A stretch of DNA of 35,033 nucleotides, from positions 27,190 to 62,222 of the forward strand of contig NZ_AOJD01000076.1 of the NCBI RefSeq assembly GCF_000337415.1. Reading direction: 5' to 3'. Source of the DNA: Halorubrum tebenquichense DSM 14210. Its GTDB lineage: Archaea; Halobacteriota; Halobacteria; Halobacteriales; Haloferacaceae. The translations under genes were made by a program, and so were the position numbers. This document shows positions 8,280 through 15,941 of the stretch, one piece after another. Position 1 is the first letter of the stretch. Every line of letters starts with the position of its first letter. The notes beneath the pieces are model-generated. The model had not been told where the DNA came from and did no database searches. It saw nothing but the letters and a program-made list of their open reading frames with translations.

Positions 8280-8684
8280 ATGGAACCGAGCGAGCGCTGG
8301 CTGCTGCGGGTCGAGGACGGCGTCCTCGTGGTCGAGTTCCCTCACGGGACTGGACTGAGCCCCGCGGACGGCGAGGCGCTGCTCGATCGGTGGCGAGACG
8401 TAGCGACTCCCAGCGCGGTCGAGGCCGTCGTGATCGTCGTGCGGACGAGCCGGGCGTGTTCGGACGCCGGGCGGCGGGCGCTCCGCGAGTCGGCGCAGAT
8501 CGCGGTCGCCCGCGGCGTCGACCGCTTCGCCGTCGTCGGCGAGCGCTCGAAGCGGCAGTTCCTCAAGCGGACGATAGACGTCGAGGACGTCGAGGTCGAG
8601 GCGTTCAACGACCCGTCGGCCGCGGCGACGTGGGCGTCGCCCCCCGACTCCGATTCGTCGCTGACCATCGAACCGACGCTGTGA
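8280..8684 (+). CDS. Small STAS-like haloarchaeal protein
   Basis: A 134-residue soluble protein with alternating strand and helix pattern: WLLRVEDGVLVVEFPHG, AVEAVVIVVRTSRACSDAGRRALRES, GVDRFAVVGERSKRQFLKRTI, VEVEAFNDPSAAATWA. This resembles STAS or SpoIIAA-type folds, but no phosphorylatable Ser motif is clear, so the name is tentative. The ATG at 8280 was preferred over GTG codons at 8263 and 8265 because the TATA box lies exactly 27.5 bases before it, which predicts a leaderless message. It stands alone, between the hemD operon and a convergent deaminase gene. The paired inverted repeats at its promoter suggest regulated expression. Confidence 0.65.
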   Translation: MEPSERWLLRVEDGVLVVEFPHGTGLSPADGEALLDRWRDVATPSAVEAVVIVVRTSRACSDAGRRALRESAQIAVARGVDRFAVVGERSKRQFLKRTIDVEDVEVEAFNDPSAAATWASPPDSDSSLTIEPTL

Positions 8685-8737
8685 ACGCGCCGCGTCCCGC
8701 CTTCACCCGCCGTCTTTGCCGATCCGACTGAGTCGAC

Positions 8738-10066
8738 TCAGACGGGTGCGTCCGTCTCGATCCCGGCCCTCTCGACGACGCGTTCCGCCTGCCGAGCGGC
8801 GCGCTCGCGGACCGCGGCGGCGTTGACGCCGACGTGCTCGCCGTCGGCGTAGCGGACCTCGCCGTCGACCATCGTGAAGACCACGTCGTCGCCGTGGGCG
8901 GCGTACACCAGATGCGAGAGCGGGTCGTGGAGCGGCGTCGCCCGGGTCAGATCGGTCGTGATCCCGATCAGGTCGGCGCGCTGGCCCTCCCGGAGAGTCC
9001 CGAGGCGGTCGAAGCCGGCCGCGCGAGCGCCGCCCGCCGTCGCCATCTCCAGCACGGTCGCGGCCGGGAGCCGCGTGGGGTCGCGGGCGTCGACCTTCCC
9101 GAGGAGGCTCGCCTGCCGCATCTCGGTGAAGGGGTCGAGCGTGTTGTTACACGGCGGGCCGTCGTTGCCGAGCGCGACCGTGATCTCCCGGTCGAGGTAG
9201 TCCTGGACCGGCGCGATCCCCGAGGCGAGCTTCATGTTCGAGGAGGGGCAGTGGGTGACGACCGTGTCCGTCTCGGCGAGCACCTCGCGCTCGCGCTCGT
9301 CCGTGTGGACGCAGTGCGCGAGCGTCACGTCCGGACCGGTCAGCCCGACCTCGTCGAGCCAGAGCACGTTCCGCTTCCCCGTGTCGGCCTCCACCGTCTC
9401 GATCTCGTCCTCGTTCTCGCTGGCGTGGGTGTGGATCGTCACGCCGTCGTACCGGTCGGCCAGTTCGCGGCAGCCGCGCAGGCACGCCTCCGTACAGGTG
9501 ACGGCGAACCGCGGCGTGACCGCGTACCGAACGCGGCCGTCCGCCGCGCCGTGGTACTCCCGGATGAGGGCCTCGCTCTCGGCGAGCGCCGCGTCGGTCT
9601 CCTCCAAGAGGCCGTCGGGCGAGTCGCGGTCCATCAGCACCTTCCCGAGCCGCGCCCGGATCCCGGTGTCGATCGCGGCCTCGAACGCCTCCGCGGCGTG
9701 GTTCACCGAGAGGTGGTCGACGACGGTCGTCGTCCCCGATTCGAGACACTCCAGGTAGCCCAGCTCCGCGGCGGCCCGCGTCGCCTCGGCGTCCATCGCG
9801 GCCTCCATCGGCAACACGGCGTCGAACAGCCAGTCCAGCAGCGCGGCGTCGTCGGCGATCCCGCGGCCCAGCGACTGGACGGAGTGGACGTGGCCGCCGA
9901 CCAGCCCCGGCGCGACGATGTCGAACTCGCGGCGCTCGTGGTCGGGGTAGCGCTCGCGGAGGGCGGTCTCGTCGCCGACCGCGGCGATCGTTTCCCCCTC
10001 GACGACGACAGCGCCGTCGGGGACGACGGTCTCCGAGTCGGCGACGACTGTTCCGGCTATCAGCAT
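8738..10066 (-). CDS. Amidohydrolase, 5'-deoxyadenosine / SAH-MTA deaminase type
   Basis: A 442-residue metal-dependent hydrolase of the TrzN/SsnA-like amidohydrolase family. Residues 59-61 give the metal-binding HxH (GGHVHSVQSLGRG), followed by ECLESGTTTVVDHL, VTIHTHASENEDE, VTLAHCVHTDE, VVTHCPSSNMKL and the late metal ligand in VALGNDGPPCNNTLDPF. Family members deaminate adenosine-type nucleosides such as S-adenosylhomocysteine, methylthioadenosine or 5'-deoxyadenosine; the sequence alone does not settle the substrate, and guanine or cytosine-type deamination is less likely. The ATG at 10066 was chosen because the first strand (MLIAGTVVAD) starts there and a CTTATA box is centred 28.5 bases upstream. 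Longer frames upstream run into the repeat region. Confidence 0.82.
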   Translation of the reverse strand: MLIAGTVVADSETVVPDGAVVVEGETIAAVGDETALRERYPDHERREFDIVAPGLVGGHVHSVQSLGRGIADDAALLDWLFDAVLPMEAAMDAEATRAAAELGYLECLESGTTTVVDHLSVNHAAEAFEAAIDTGIRARLGKVLMDRDSPDGLLEETDAALAESEALIREYHGAADGRVRYAVTPRFAVTCTEACLRGCRELADRYDGVTIHTHASENEDEIETVEADTGKRNVLWLDEVGLTGPDVTLAHCVHTDEREREVLAETDTVVTHCPSSNMKLASGIAPVQDYLDREITVALGNDGPPCNNTLDPFTEMRQASLLGKVDARDPTRLPAATVLEMATAGGARAAGFDRLGTLREGQRADLIGITTDLTRATPLHDPLSHLVYAAHGDDVVFTMVDGEVRYADGEHVGVNAAAVRERAARQAERVVERAGIETDAPV

Positions 10067-10091
10067 ATCCGTCCGTTCCTGTCGGTCGGTG

Positions 10092-10097
10092 TATAAG
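10092..10097 (-). promoter_or_regulatory. TATA box of the amidohydrolase gene
   Basis: Minus-strand CTTATA centred 28.5 bases before the ATG at 10066, predicting a leaderless or nearly leaderless transcript. Confidence 0.55.
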
Positions 10098-10170
10098 AGG
10101 CTGTCCGTTCGACGGCCGACCGCTGAACCGCGTCTCGACCACGGATCGGGACGAGATCCATACCGTGGGC

Positions 10171-10325
10171 GGTGGCGCGTGCCTGCGAGCGGTCGCCCTC
10201 GGCGACCGCGAGTCAGCACGCGCGAGGGAGTCGCTGGCCCCGGAGCGAAGCGGAGGGTGCCAGCGACGAGGCTGGGGAGGTGTGAGGTGCGGTCGCTGTG
10301 CGGTGCCGGGTGGGATTCGAAGGGG
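10171..10325 (+). repeat. Dispersed two-hairpin intergenic repeat, copy B
   Basis: Starts with ggtggcgcg. An inner 9-bp hairpin (10189-10197 with 10201-10209, loop ctc) sits inside an 8-bp outer stem (10175-10182 with 10216-10223). A second hairpin pairs TCGCTGG (10231-10237) with CCAGCGA (10260-10266). The tail shares ctggggaggtgtgaggtg and gggtgggattcgaagg with copy A at the window start. From 10326 to 10401 follows unclassified DNA containing a gcaaggagcgaacggag stretch. No gene is supported in this part of the intergenic region. Confidence 0.8.
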
Positions 10326-10401
10326 CAGTCGCGAGGACGAAGACGCGCGACGCAAGGACCGCAAGGAGCGAACGGAGTGAGCGACTGAGGACCACAGCGA
10401 G

Positions 10402-10645
10402 CGCATCGAGTCCTCGCGACTGGGGCTTCGGCGGTCGTGTTCCAGTCGATGACCGCGCATCGAGTCCTCGCGACTGGGGCTTCGGCGGTCGTGTTCCAGT
10501 CGATGACCGCGTATCGCCGAGCGACTGGGGCTTCGGCGGTATCCGTGCCGATCGGTCATTTATAAACAAGAACGCGATCGTATCGCCGAGCGACTGGGGC
10601 TTCGGAGGTGATCAGCACCGCTCCGCAGACATATATTTATAAATG
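10402..10645 (+). repeat. Four tandem units with a gactggggcttcgg core and TATA boxes
   Basis: Units begin at 10402, 10456, 10510 and 10579 (periods 54, 54 and 69). Each carries the core gactggggcttcgg, at 10418, 10472, 10523 and 10592. The first two units are near-identical. The third carries a TTTATAAAC box at 10559-10567, and the fourth is followed by an AT-rich segment with TTTATAAA near 10636. The box in unit 3 lies about 27 bases before the core of unit 4. No convincing open frame is present; the cluster lies upstream of the amidohydrolase promoter. Confidence 0.8.
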
Positions 10646-10714
10646 AGCGGCCGTAGTCGCCAGCGTCCCACAGTCGAACGCTTATAAAATCCTACCGTGA
10701 CAAACGGACTCCGT

Positions 10715-11215
10715 TTATTCCAGTCGCTTGTCGCGGAACGCGCGTATCACGTCCTGTCGCGCGATGATACCGACGATCCGTCCCTCGTCGTCGACCACGG
10801 GGACGCGGTTGATGTCGGGGTCGTCTCCGACGAGGAGGTCCAGCACGGCGTCGACGCTCGCGTCGGGCGTCACCGTCGCCACGTCCGCGCTCATCACCTC
10901 GGAGATCGGGCGGTCGGCGTTGCGGACCATGTCGACGCCCAGGTCGAGGTCGGCCCATGGCCGCTTCACCTGATACGAGAGGGTGTCCACGAACGGCGGG
11001 AGTCCGATGGGGATCCACAGCGTCTCGTCTTCGGGTTCGAACAGGTCCACGAGGTCGGACTCGGTGATCACGCCGACCACCCGCTCGTCGTCGTCGACGA
11101 CGGGGAACCCGCTGAACTCGTACCGGGCGAACCGCTTGAACACCTCGGCGACGTCGTCGTCCGGCGACACCGTCTTCACGTCCGATTCCATCAGGTCGCG
11201 GGCGGTCAGCGTCAT
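10715..11215 (-). CDS. Two-CBS-domain protein
   Basis: A 166-residue protein made almost only of a CBS pair (Bateman module). The first domain covers about residues 5-65 (ARDLMESDVKTVSPDDDVAEVF, SGFPVVDDDERVVGVITESDLV) and the second about 105-163 (ISEVMSADVATVTPDASVDAVL, RVPVVDDEGRIVGIIARQDVIRAF). CBS pairs bind adenosine nucleotides and report energy state; no catalytic domain is fused, so its target is unknown. Between the domains lies a 40-residue linker with IPIGLPPFVDTLSYQVKRPW, which is common in stand-alone archaeal members. It is monocistronic and faces away from the DUF457-type gene. Confidence 0.88.
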   Translation of the reverse strand: MTLTARDLMESDVKTVSPDDDVAEVFKRFARYEFSGFPVVDDDERVVGVITESDLVDLFEPEDETLWIPIGLPPFVDTLSYQVKRPWADLDLGVDMVRNADRPISEVMSADVATVTPDASVDAVLDLLVGDDPDINRVPVVDDEGRIVGIIARQDVIRAFRDKRLE

Positions 11216-11314
11216 AGCGGACGGTCACGGCGGGAGGCCGTAGGCGTTTCGCCCGGAGGGACACGACGGGAATCCGACGTAACGGACTTACGCAGCGGCA
11301 ACACAGTCGATCGT

Positions 11315-11809
11315 ATGTACCGAAACGGCCACATCGGGGCGTCGCTCGTCGTCTACGCGCCGTTCGGGTTCCTCGTCGCCGCGCTCGTCTCGATCGAGGC
11401 CGGGGCGGTCGGCGCGCTCGCCGTGGCGTCGACGGCGATGGTGCCCGACCTCGACGTGCGCGTCCCGTTCGTGAAACACCGGGGGATCACGCACACCGTC
11501 TGGTTCGCGCTGCTCGCCGGGGCCGCGTTCGGGCTCGTCGGGGGAGCGCTCGGGTTCCAGACCGGCGTCGCGACCGCCCTCCTGTTCGGCGGCGTCGGCT
11601 TCCTGTTCGGCGCGGGAACGATCGTCTCGCACCTCCTCGCCGACGCGCTCACGCCGATGGGGATCCGGCCGTACGCGCCCGTGCGAGACACCGAGTACAC
11701 GCTCGACCTGTTCACGGCCGCGAACCCGGTCGCGAACTACGCGCTCCTCGCGCTGGGCGGCGTCGCCGTCACGGTCGCGCTCGTCGCCGGCGACGCGGTT
11801 CCGGTGTGA
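11315..11809 (+). CDS. DUF457/YdjM-type membrane-bound metal-dependent hydrolase
   Basis: A 164-residue membrane protein with four or five hydrophobic helices. The conserved polar signature of this family is present: DLDVRVPFVKHRGITHTVWF near residues 47-66 (Asp pair and HRGxTH) and a later HLLADALTPMGIRPYAP with metal-ligand-type His and Asp. Family members are predicted zinc-dependent hydrolases in the membrane, but their substrate is unknown. The ATG at 11315 was chosen because MYRNGHIGASLVVYAPF is the usual beginning and a CTTACG element lies about 27 bases upstream. It is divergent from the CBS gene and convergent with tRNA-Met. Confidence 0.82.
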   Translation: MYRNGHIGASLVVYAPFGFLVAALVSIEAGAVGALAVASTAMVPDLDVRVPFVKHRGITHTVWFALLAGAAFGLVGGALGFQTGVATALLFGGVGFLFGAGTIVSHLLADALTPMGIRPYAPVRDTEYTLDLFTAANPVANYALLALGGVAVTVALVAGDAVPV

Positions 11810-11860
11810 GAGTCGTCGATGAAGAAGAGTCGTCGCTATCGGAGCAACGACCTCGAGGAG

Positions 11861-12014
11861 TGGCCGGGGTGGGCTCCGAACCCACGATCTCCGCATGTCC
11901 CAGGTCCGAGGCTCGGCGGAGCCACGGGAAGGACGCGGACGCTTCCAAGGCGTCACCGCACCGAATCTCTGAACCCTATGAGTGCGGCGCTATGTCCAGC
12001 TAAGCCACCCGGCC
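11861..12014 (-). tRNA. tRNA-Met(CAT), elongator type, with an 80-base intron
   Basis: Exon 1 is 12014-11977 and exon 2 is 11896-11861, giving a 74-base mature tRNA without encoded CCA. The acceptor stem pairs GGCCGGG (12014-12008) with CCCGGCC (11868-11862), with discriminator A at 11861. The D arm is 12005-11989. The anticodon stem pairs CCGCA with TGCGG, with loop CTCATA plus A38. The T arm is GTGGG-TTCGGAG-CCCAC. The intron (11976-11897) lies one base after the anticodon, the canonical archaeal place. GGTTC (11975-11971) can pair with GGACC (11907-11903) to form the central helix of a bulge-helix-bulge splice motif. The G1:C72 pair argues against the initiator; a CAT-reading Ile tRNA is unlikely given the intron. 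Confidence 0.9.
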
Positions 12015-12040
12015 TCACCCTTTCGTACCGCGATGAGACT

Positions 12041-12048
12041 CTTTAACC
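12041..12048 (-). promoter_or_regulatory. TATA box of tRNA-Met
   Basis: Minus-strand GGTTAAAG centred about 30 bases before the first base of the tRNA. Confidence 0.45.
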
Positions 12049-12185
12049 TTCCCATCCGTCGGAAGGTTGTGAACCGATCGCAGATCGCCGCGGGCGACGC
12101 GTCGGGCGGTCGGGGGCCGAATTTGACCCGTAGCCACGGACGGGATCCCGGCCACGTCCGTCGCGTTCGCCGCCGACCCAGCGGA

Positions 12186-12191
12186 TTTATG
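12186..12191 (+). promoter_or_regulatory. TATA box of the DUF7115-like gene
   Basis: TTTATG centred 27.5 bases before the ATG at 12216. This decides the start among several in-frame codons. Confidence 0.55.
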
Positions 12192-12215
12192 CCGGGCGCG
12201 GCGCATCCCGGGCGT

Positions 12216-13568
12216 ATGAGCCTTCCCGAACTGCTCGCGGGGACCGTCGGCGACGAGGACGTCGTCGCCGAGGTGCCGCTGGGCGGCGGCGATCGACTCG
12301 CGGTCACGCCCACGCGGACCCTCGTCTACCGCGGTGACGGGCTCCTGTCCGACGAGTCCGTCGACGAGTACGGCCACGACGTCGAGCGCATCGAGGTCTC
12401 GACGGGCCGCCGCAAGGCGAAGATCACCCTCGGGTACGGTCTCGACGGCGACGAGACCCTCTCGGTCCCCGCGAAGCGCGTCGACGACGTCCTCCATCCG
12501 ATCCTCGCCGGCGTCCTCTCGAAGAGCGGCGTCACGGGGACGGGCGAGACCGTCGTGCGCACCTTCCGCTTCTCCGAACTCACGCTGATCGTCACCAGCG
12601 AGCGACTGGTCAAACACGTCGGGTCGGCGGTCTGGGACTCCGAGTTCGAGGAGTTCCACTACGCGGACCTCACCGGCCTCGACTTCGAGGAGGGGACCGT
12701 CGCCACCGCGGTCGTCCTCGCGCACGGCGGGCGCTCGGAGCGGTTCAAGGCACCGAACGAGTCCGCCCGGGCGGTCCGGGAGACGCTCGCCGACGCGGTG
12801 TGTTCGTTCCACGGCGTCGACAGCCTCGAGGAGTTCCGCGTCGCGGCCGCCGAGGAAGAGGGGCCGGCGACGGACGCCGACCCGAGCGGCACGACCGACT
12901 TCGGCGAGGGACCGGACCCGCTCTCGGCGTCCCCCGTCGCCGACGCGGAGGCGGAGAGCGACGGACCGGCGGCGGACGCCGGCGAGGCGTCCGGGGCCGC
13001 CGACCCCGCGTCCCGGTCGGAGCCGGCCGTCGACGCGGGGGCGGACGCCGCGGAGGCCGACCCCGGCAAGGCGTCGGCCGCCGATCCGTCCGGGTCCGAC
13101 CCGTCCGCCGCCGACTCGACGACCACGGGTCCGTCCGGAGCGGGCGGCGACGACGACCCGCTCGACGGGGACCCGCTGGACGCGGACCCGCTCGCCGCGG
13201 ACGCGACCGTCGACGGCGCGGCCACCGGCGACGCCGCCGAACCGGACCCCGGCGACGCGGAGGCGACGACGGCCGCGTCCGTCGCCGAGGAACTCGAGCG
13301 GGAGCCGGGAGACGACGCCGCGTCGGCGGTCGACGACCCCGCGGCCGCCGACCCCGTCTCCGAGGCCGGAGCCGTCGGCGGCGGCGACGCGGTCCCGGAC
13401 GACGACGCGTTCGACGGGTCGCCGTTCGAGAGCGCCGGCGTCGAGGACGCGGACCTCGCGAGCGAGGTCGCCGCGCTGCGGCGCACCGTCGAGGCGCAGT
13501 CGGAGCGGCTCGACCGACAGTCGACCCTCATCGAACAGCTTATCGAGGAGCTTCGGCGGGGCCGGTGA
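12216..13568 (+). CDS. Haloarchaeal DUF7115-like protein with acidic linker and coiled coil
   Basis: A 450-residue protein. Residues 1-205 form an ordered domain with strand-rich segments (RLAVTPTRTLVYRGDGLLSD, VERIEVSTGRRKAKITLGYG, ETVVRTFRFSELTLIVTSER, FEEFHYADLTGLDFEEGTVA) that resembles PH-like membrane or lipid-binding folds. Residues 210-400 are a long disordered Asp/Ala/Gly linker with DPLDGDPLDADPLAAD repeats. Residues 408-450 form a coiled coil (EVAALRRTVEAQSERLDRQ). The DUF assignment is from memory and tentative; the function is unknown. The start was fixed by the TATA box 27.5 bases upstream; an earlier in-frame ATG would fall inside the tRNA. It is divergent from tRNA-Met. Confidence 0.72.
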   Translation: MSLPELLAGTVGDEDVVAEVPLGGGDRLAVTPTRTLVYRGDGLLSDESVDEYGHDVERIEVSTGRRKAKITLGYGLDGDETLSVPAKRVDDVLHPILAGVLSKSGVTGTGETVVRTFRFSELTLIVTSERLVKHVGSAVWDSEFEEFHYADLTGLDFEEGTVATAVVLAHGGRSERFKAPNESARAVRETLADAVCSFHGVDSLEEFRVAAAEEEGPATDADPSGTTDFGEGPDPLSASPVADAEAESDGPAADAGEASGAADPASRSEPAVDAGADAAEADPGKASAADPSGSDPSAADSTTTGPSGAGGDDDPLDGDPLDADPLAADATVDGAATGDAAEPDPGDAEATTAASVAEELEREPGDDAASAVDDPAAADPVSEAGAVGGGDAVPDDDAFDGSPFESAGVEDADLASEVAALRRTVEAQSERLDRQSTLIEQLIEELRRGR

Positions 13569-13674
13569 CCGGGAGAGTCCCCGCCGCACCGCGCCGCGCC
13601 GAAGGGTCCGGCACGATTCTCGTCGTTGAGACTCGCGTCGAACGCGTTATCCGGCCGGCGACGAACTCACGACC

Positions 13675-14910
13675 GTGATAGGCGGACTGGGCACGCGGGT
13701 CGGTGCGGTGTTGAGCGACATCTCGACCACGGAGGGACGAATAGCGGTCACCGCCGGCATCGCCCTCGTGACGCTCGCGGTCGGCTGGCTGCTGCTTCCC
13801 AGAGCCGTCCGCGCCGGAGAGCGGACCGTCTCGGGGTGGATCGAGCGGCTCCTCGACGGGCGGATGGACGGCTCCGCCGCCGGGGCGATCGAGACGCTCC
13901 GCGAGGGCGTTCCGGGGTCGTTCCTCCTGCGGATGGCGGTCGGCCTCTCGCAGCTCGGGCTGTTCGCGCTCGCCGGCGTCGCCGCCCTGACGGTGTGGGG
14001 GCGCTTCGACGTCGTGGTCGCGGCCCTGCCCGTCGCCGAGAACGCGGTCAGGGTCGGGGGACAGGTGCTCGTCTCGGCGCTGCTGCTCGGCGGGGCGTAC
14101 GTCGCCAGCGACGCGCTGGAGGCGTACGTCGCCGACATGTCGGCCGACAGCGACCGGATCACGGCGCATCAGGAACAGCTCCTCACCCGGCTCGCGCAGG
14201 TCGGCCTGCTGATCCTCGCCGCGATAACGGTGCTCGGCATCTGGGGCGTGAACCTCGGCGGACTCCTGGTCGGGGCCGGCTTCCTCGGGATCGTCCTCGG
14301 GATGGCGGCCCGGCAGACGCTGGGGTCGCTCATCGCCGGCTTCGTCCTGATGTTCGCCCGTCCCTTCGAGATCGGCGACTGGGTGGAGATCGGCAACGAG
14401 GAGGGGTTCGTCACGGACATCACGATCATGAACACCCACATGCGCAACTTCGACGGGGAGTACGTCGTGGTGCCCAACGACCTCGTCGCCAACCAGGCGA
14501 TCACGAACCGGAGCCGCGAGGGTCGCCTCCGGATCCACATGGAGGTCGGGATCGGCTACGACGACGACCCGGACGAGGCGGCGGAGATCGCCGAGGAGGT
14601 CCTCGACGGGATCGACGCGATCGCCAACAACCCCCAGCCGTACGCGATCCCCTCCGGGTTCGGCGACTCGGCGATCCTGCTCGACCTCCGCTTCTGGATC
14701 GATCCCCCGACGCCGCAGGCGCGGTGGCGGTCGAAAGCGATCGCGGTCGAGCGGATCCAGGACCGCTTCGCCGACGCCGGCATCTCGATCCCGTACCCGC
14801 AGCGGACGGTCTCGTACCCGCCCGAGACGGCGGAAGCTGAGGAAACGGTCGAGCGCGTCGAGCGGATCGACGAGGACGGAGACGGGCGGTCGAGCGACCG
14901 GCCGGCCTGA
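13675..14910 (+). CDS. MscS-family mechanosensitive channel
   Basis: A 411-residue membrane protein with four or five N-terminal hydrophobic helices and a typical MscS core. The pore helix is visible at about residues 195-235 (LGGLLVGAGFLGIVLGMAAR, then QTLGSLIAGFVLMFARPFEI), followed by the beta domain GDWVEIGNEEGFVTDITIMN and VVVPNDLVANQAITNRS, then the alpha/beta cage (RLRIHMEVGIGYDDDPDEAAEIAEEVL). It opens under membrane tension and releases solutes when osmotic pressure drops. The start is GTG at 13675, with a GTTAT element about 27 bases before it. The last 40 residues are charged. It is not linked in an operon. Confidence 0.9.
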   Translation: MIGGLGTRVGAVLSDISTTEGRIAVTAGIALVTLAVGWLLLPRAVRAGERTVSGWIERLLDGRMDGSAAGAIETLREGVPGSFLLRMAVGLSQLGLFALAGVAALTVWGRFDVVVAALPVAENAVRVGGQVLVSALLLGGAYVASDALEAYVADMSADSDRITAHQEQLLTRLAQVGLLILAAITVLGIWGVNLGGLLVGAGFLGIVLGMAARQTLGSLIAGFVLMFARPFEIGDWVEIGNEEGFVTDITIMNTHMRNFDGEYVVVPNDLVANQAITNRSREGRLRIHMEVGIGYDDDPDEAAEIAEEVLDGIDAIANNPQPYAIPSGFGDSAILLDLRFWIDPPTPQARWRSKAIAVERIQDRFADAGISIPYPQRTVSYPPETAEAEETVERVERIDEDGDGRSSDRPA

Positions 14911-15011
14911 GGCCGCTCGACAGGCTTCGTTAAACCACTCAGCAGTTGAGGAGTTCATCGCCTCGATCGCCCGGTTCATGTGATGTCGTGACTGCTCGGT
15001 CAGATCGGTAC

Positions 15012-15094
15012 GGTGGCGCGCCTGCGAGCGGCCGCCCTCGGCGGCCGCGAGCCAGCCCGCGAGGGAGTCGGCGGCGACCGCCGGGAGCCGCCGA
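15012..15094 (+). repeat. Dispersed two-hairpin intergenic repeat, copy C
   Basis: Starts with ggtggcgcg. The first hairpin is 9 bp with loop ctc (15028-15036 with 15040-15048). The second pairs TCGGCGGC (15068-15075) with GCCGCCGA (15087-15094). Copies A and B have different stem bases at the same places, but the pairing is kept. The shared A/B tail is absent; a core unit follows directly. Confidence 0.8.
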
Positions 15095-15215
15095 CGCGGC
15101 TGGGGCTTCGGTCGTGTCCGTGTCGATCGGTCGCTGATAAACGACACCAACAGCGTATCGCCGAGCGACTGTGGCTTCGGACGTGTTCACCGCACCAGCG
15201 TCGATCGCGTTTATA
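15095..15215 (+). repeat. Core units following copy C
   Basis: Two cores occur here: ggctggggcttcgg (15098-15111) and gactgtggcttcgg (15167-15180). Between them lies a TGATAAAC box near 15135, and a TTTATA box lies at 15210-15215. The stretch tcgatcgg before the first box and cgtatcgccgagcgact before the second core match the units at 10510-10600 and, in reverse, those at 34950-35033. The gap 14911-15011 and 15216-15333 shows no gene. Confidence 0.72.
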
Positions 15216-15333
15216 GCACTAACAGCAGCCACCAAACAACGGTCCTGTAAGCGCTTCTATCAGTCGGCCGTTTCAAACGAAACCGTATCCAAAGAACGGG
15301 TTTCCACAGATCCGCTCAACTCGAACCGCCTCG

Positions 15334-15852
15334 CTATCGGTCGGACGGCCCGGTGTAGCCGCTCGGAAGCTCCGCCCCGCGGCCGGTGAACAGCCGCTCG
15401 AACTGTTCGATGCGGTCCAAGACGTAGTTGAGCGCCGCGGTGAGCGAGTCCGCGCCGATGGACAGCAGGTGGCGCGCGCCCTTCGTCCGGTCGGCGTGAT
15501 AGAAGCTGATCTCCCCTTCCGGCCTGGTGTTGCGCTCGGGCATCACCACGAGGTCCTGTCTGGTCGGCCCGTGTCGGAAGACGAGCACGTCCGTGAGCGA
15601 GTCCGCGCCGTAGGTGACCACGTCGTGGAGGACGCTCCACTTCGCCGGCGTCTCCTCCGCGAGCGCCTCCGCGTCGACGACGTTCCGCATCGTCGTCGCC
15701 GTCGAGACGCCCTCCAGCGCCGCGCCGCGTCGCTCCCGAAGCCACGTGAGCAGTCGCTGGACGAGGTCTCGCAGCCCGTCAGGGGCCGAGAAGCGGCCCG
15801 CTGACCGCTCCCGCGGCAGCGACCCCCGCGTCACTTCGGTCCGCTCTCCCAT
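15334..15852 (-). CDS. Hypothetical haloarchaeal protein
   Basis: A 172-residue soluble protein that I do not recognise. The N-terminus (1-45) is basic and helical (DLVQRLLTWLRERRGAALEG). The rest reads as a compact mixed fold: TTMRNVVDAEALAEETPAKWSVLHDVVT, TDVLVFRHGPTRQDLVVMPE, GEISFYHADRTKGARHLLSIG, LTAALNYVLDRIEQFERLF. There is no signal peptide or membrane segment. The ATG at 15852 has a TATCTATTAA-like element about 29 bases upstream, suggesting a leaderless transcript. The neighbouring genes (MscS and a beta-helix protein) give no functional hint. Confidence 0.65.
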   Translation of the reverse strand: MGERTEVTRGSLPRERSAGRFSAPDGLRDLVQRLLTWLRERRGAALEGVSTATTMRNVVDAEALAEETPAKWSVLHDVVTYGADSLTDVLVFRHGPTRQDLVVMPERNTRPEGEISFYHADRTKGARHLLSIGADSLTAALNYVLDRIEQFERLFTGRGAELPSGYTGPSDR

Positions 15853-15941
15853 ACGAGTACCCCCGGTCTCATCGTGTTAATAGATACCGGTCGGGACCAC
15901 GTCCGAGCGCGACGGCGGGCCCGACGCCGGGAGTCGCCGTC

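Noticed and set aside
10089-10642. Open frames through the repeat cluster
   Set aside because: They consist of translated repeat units and lack coding composition; the DNA-level repeats explain them.
10402-10645. CRISPR array
   Set aside because: Two of the spacings are near-identical sequence rather than unique spacers, unit lengths vary (54 and 69), and no cas gene is near.
10643-10687. 14-codon frame (MSGRSRQRPTVERL) after the AT-rich segment
   Set aside because: No Shine-Dalgarno at suitable distance and no TATA at -27; too short to support.
14909-14980. Short plus-strand end reading ...AVEEFIASIARFM then stop, possibly a transposase remnant
   Set aside because: Only about 12 convincing codons next to the repeat; I could not tie it to a known transposase.
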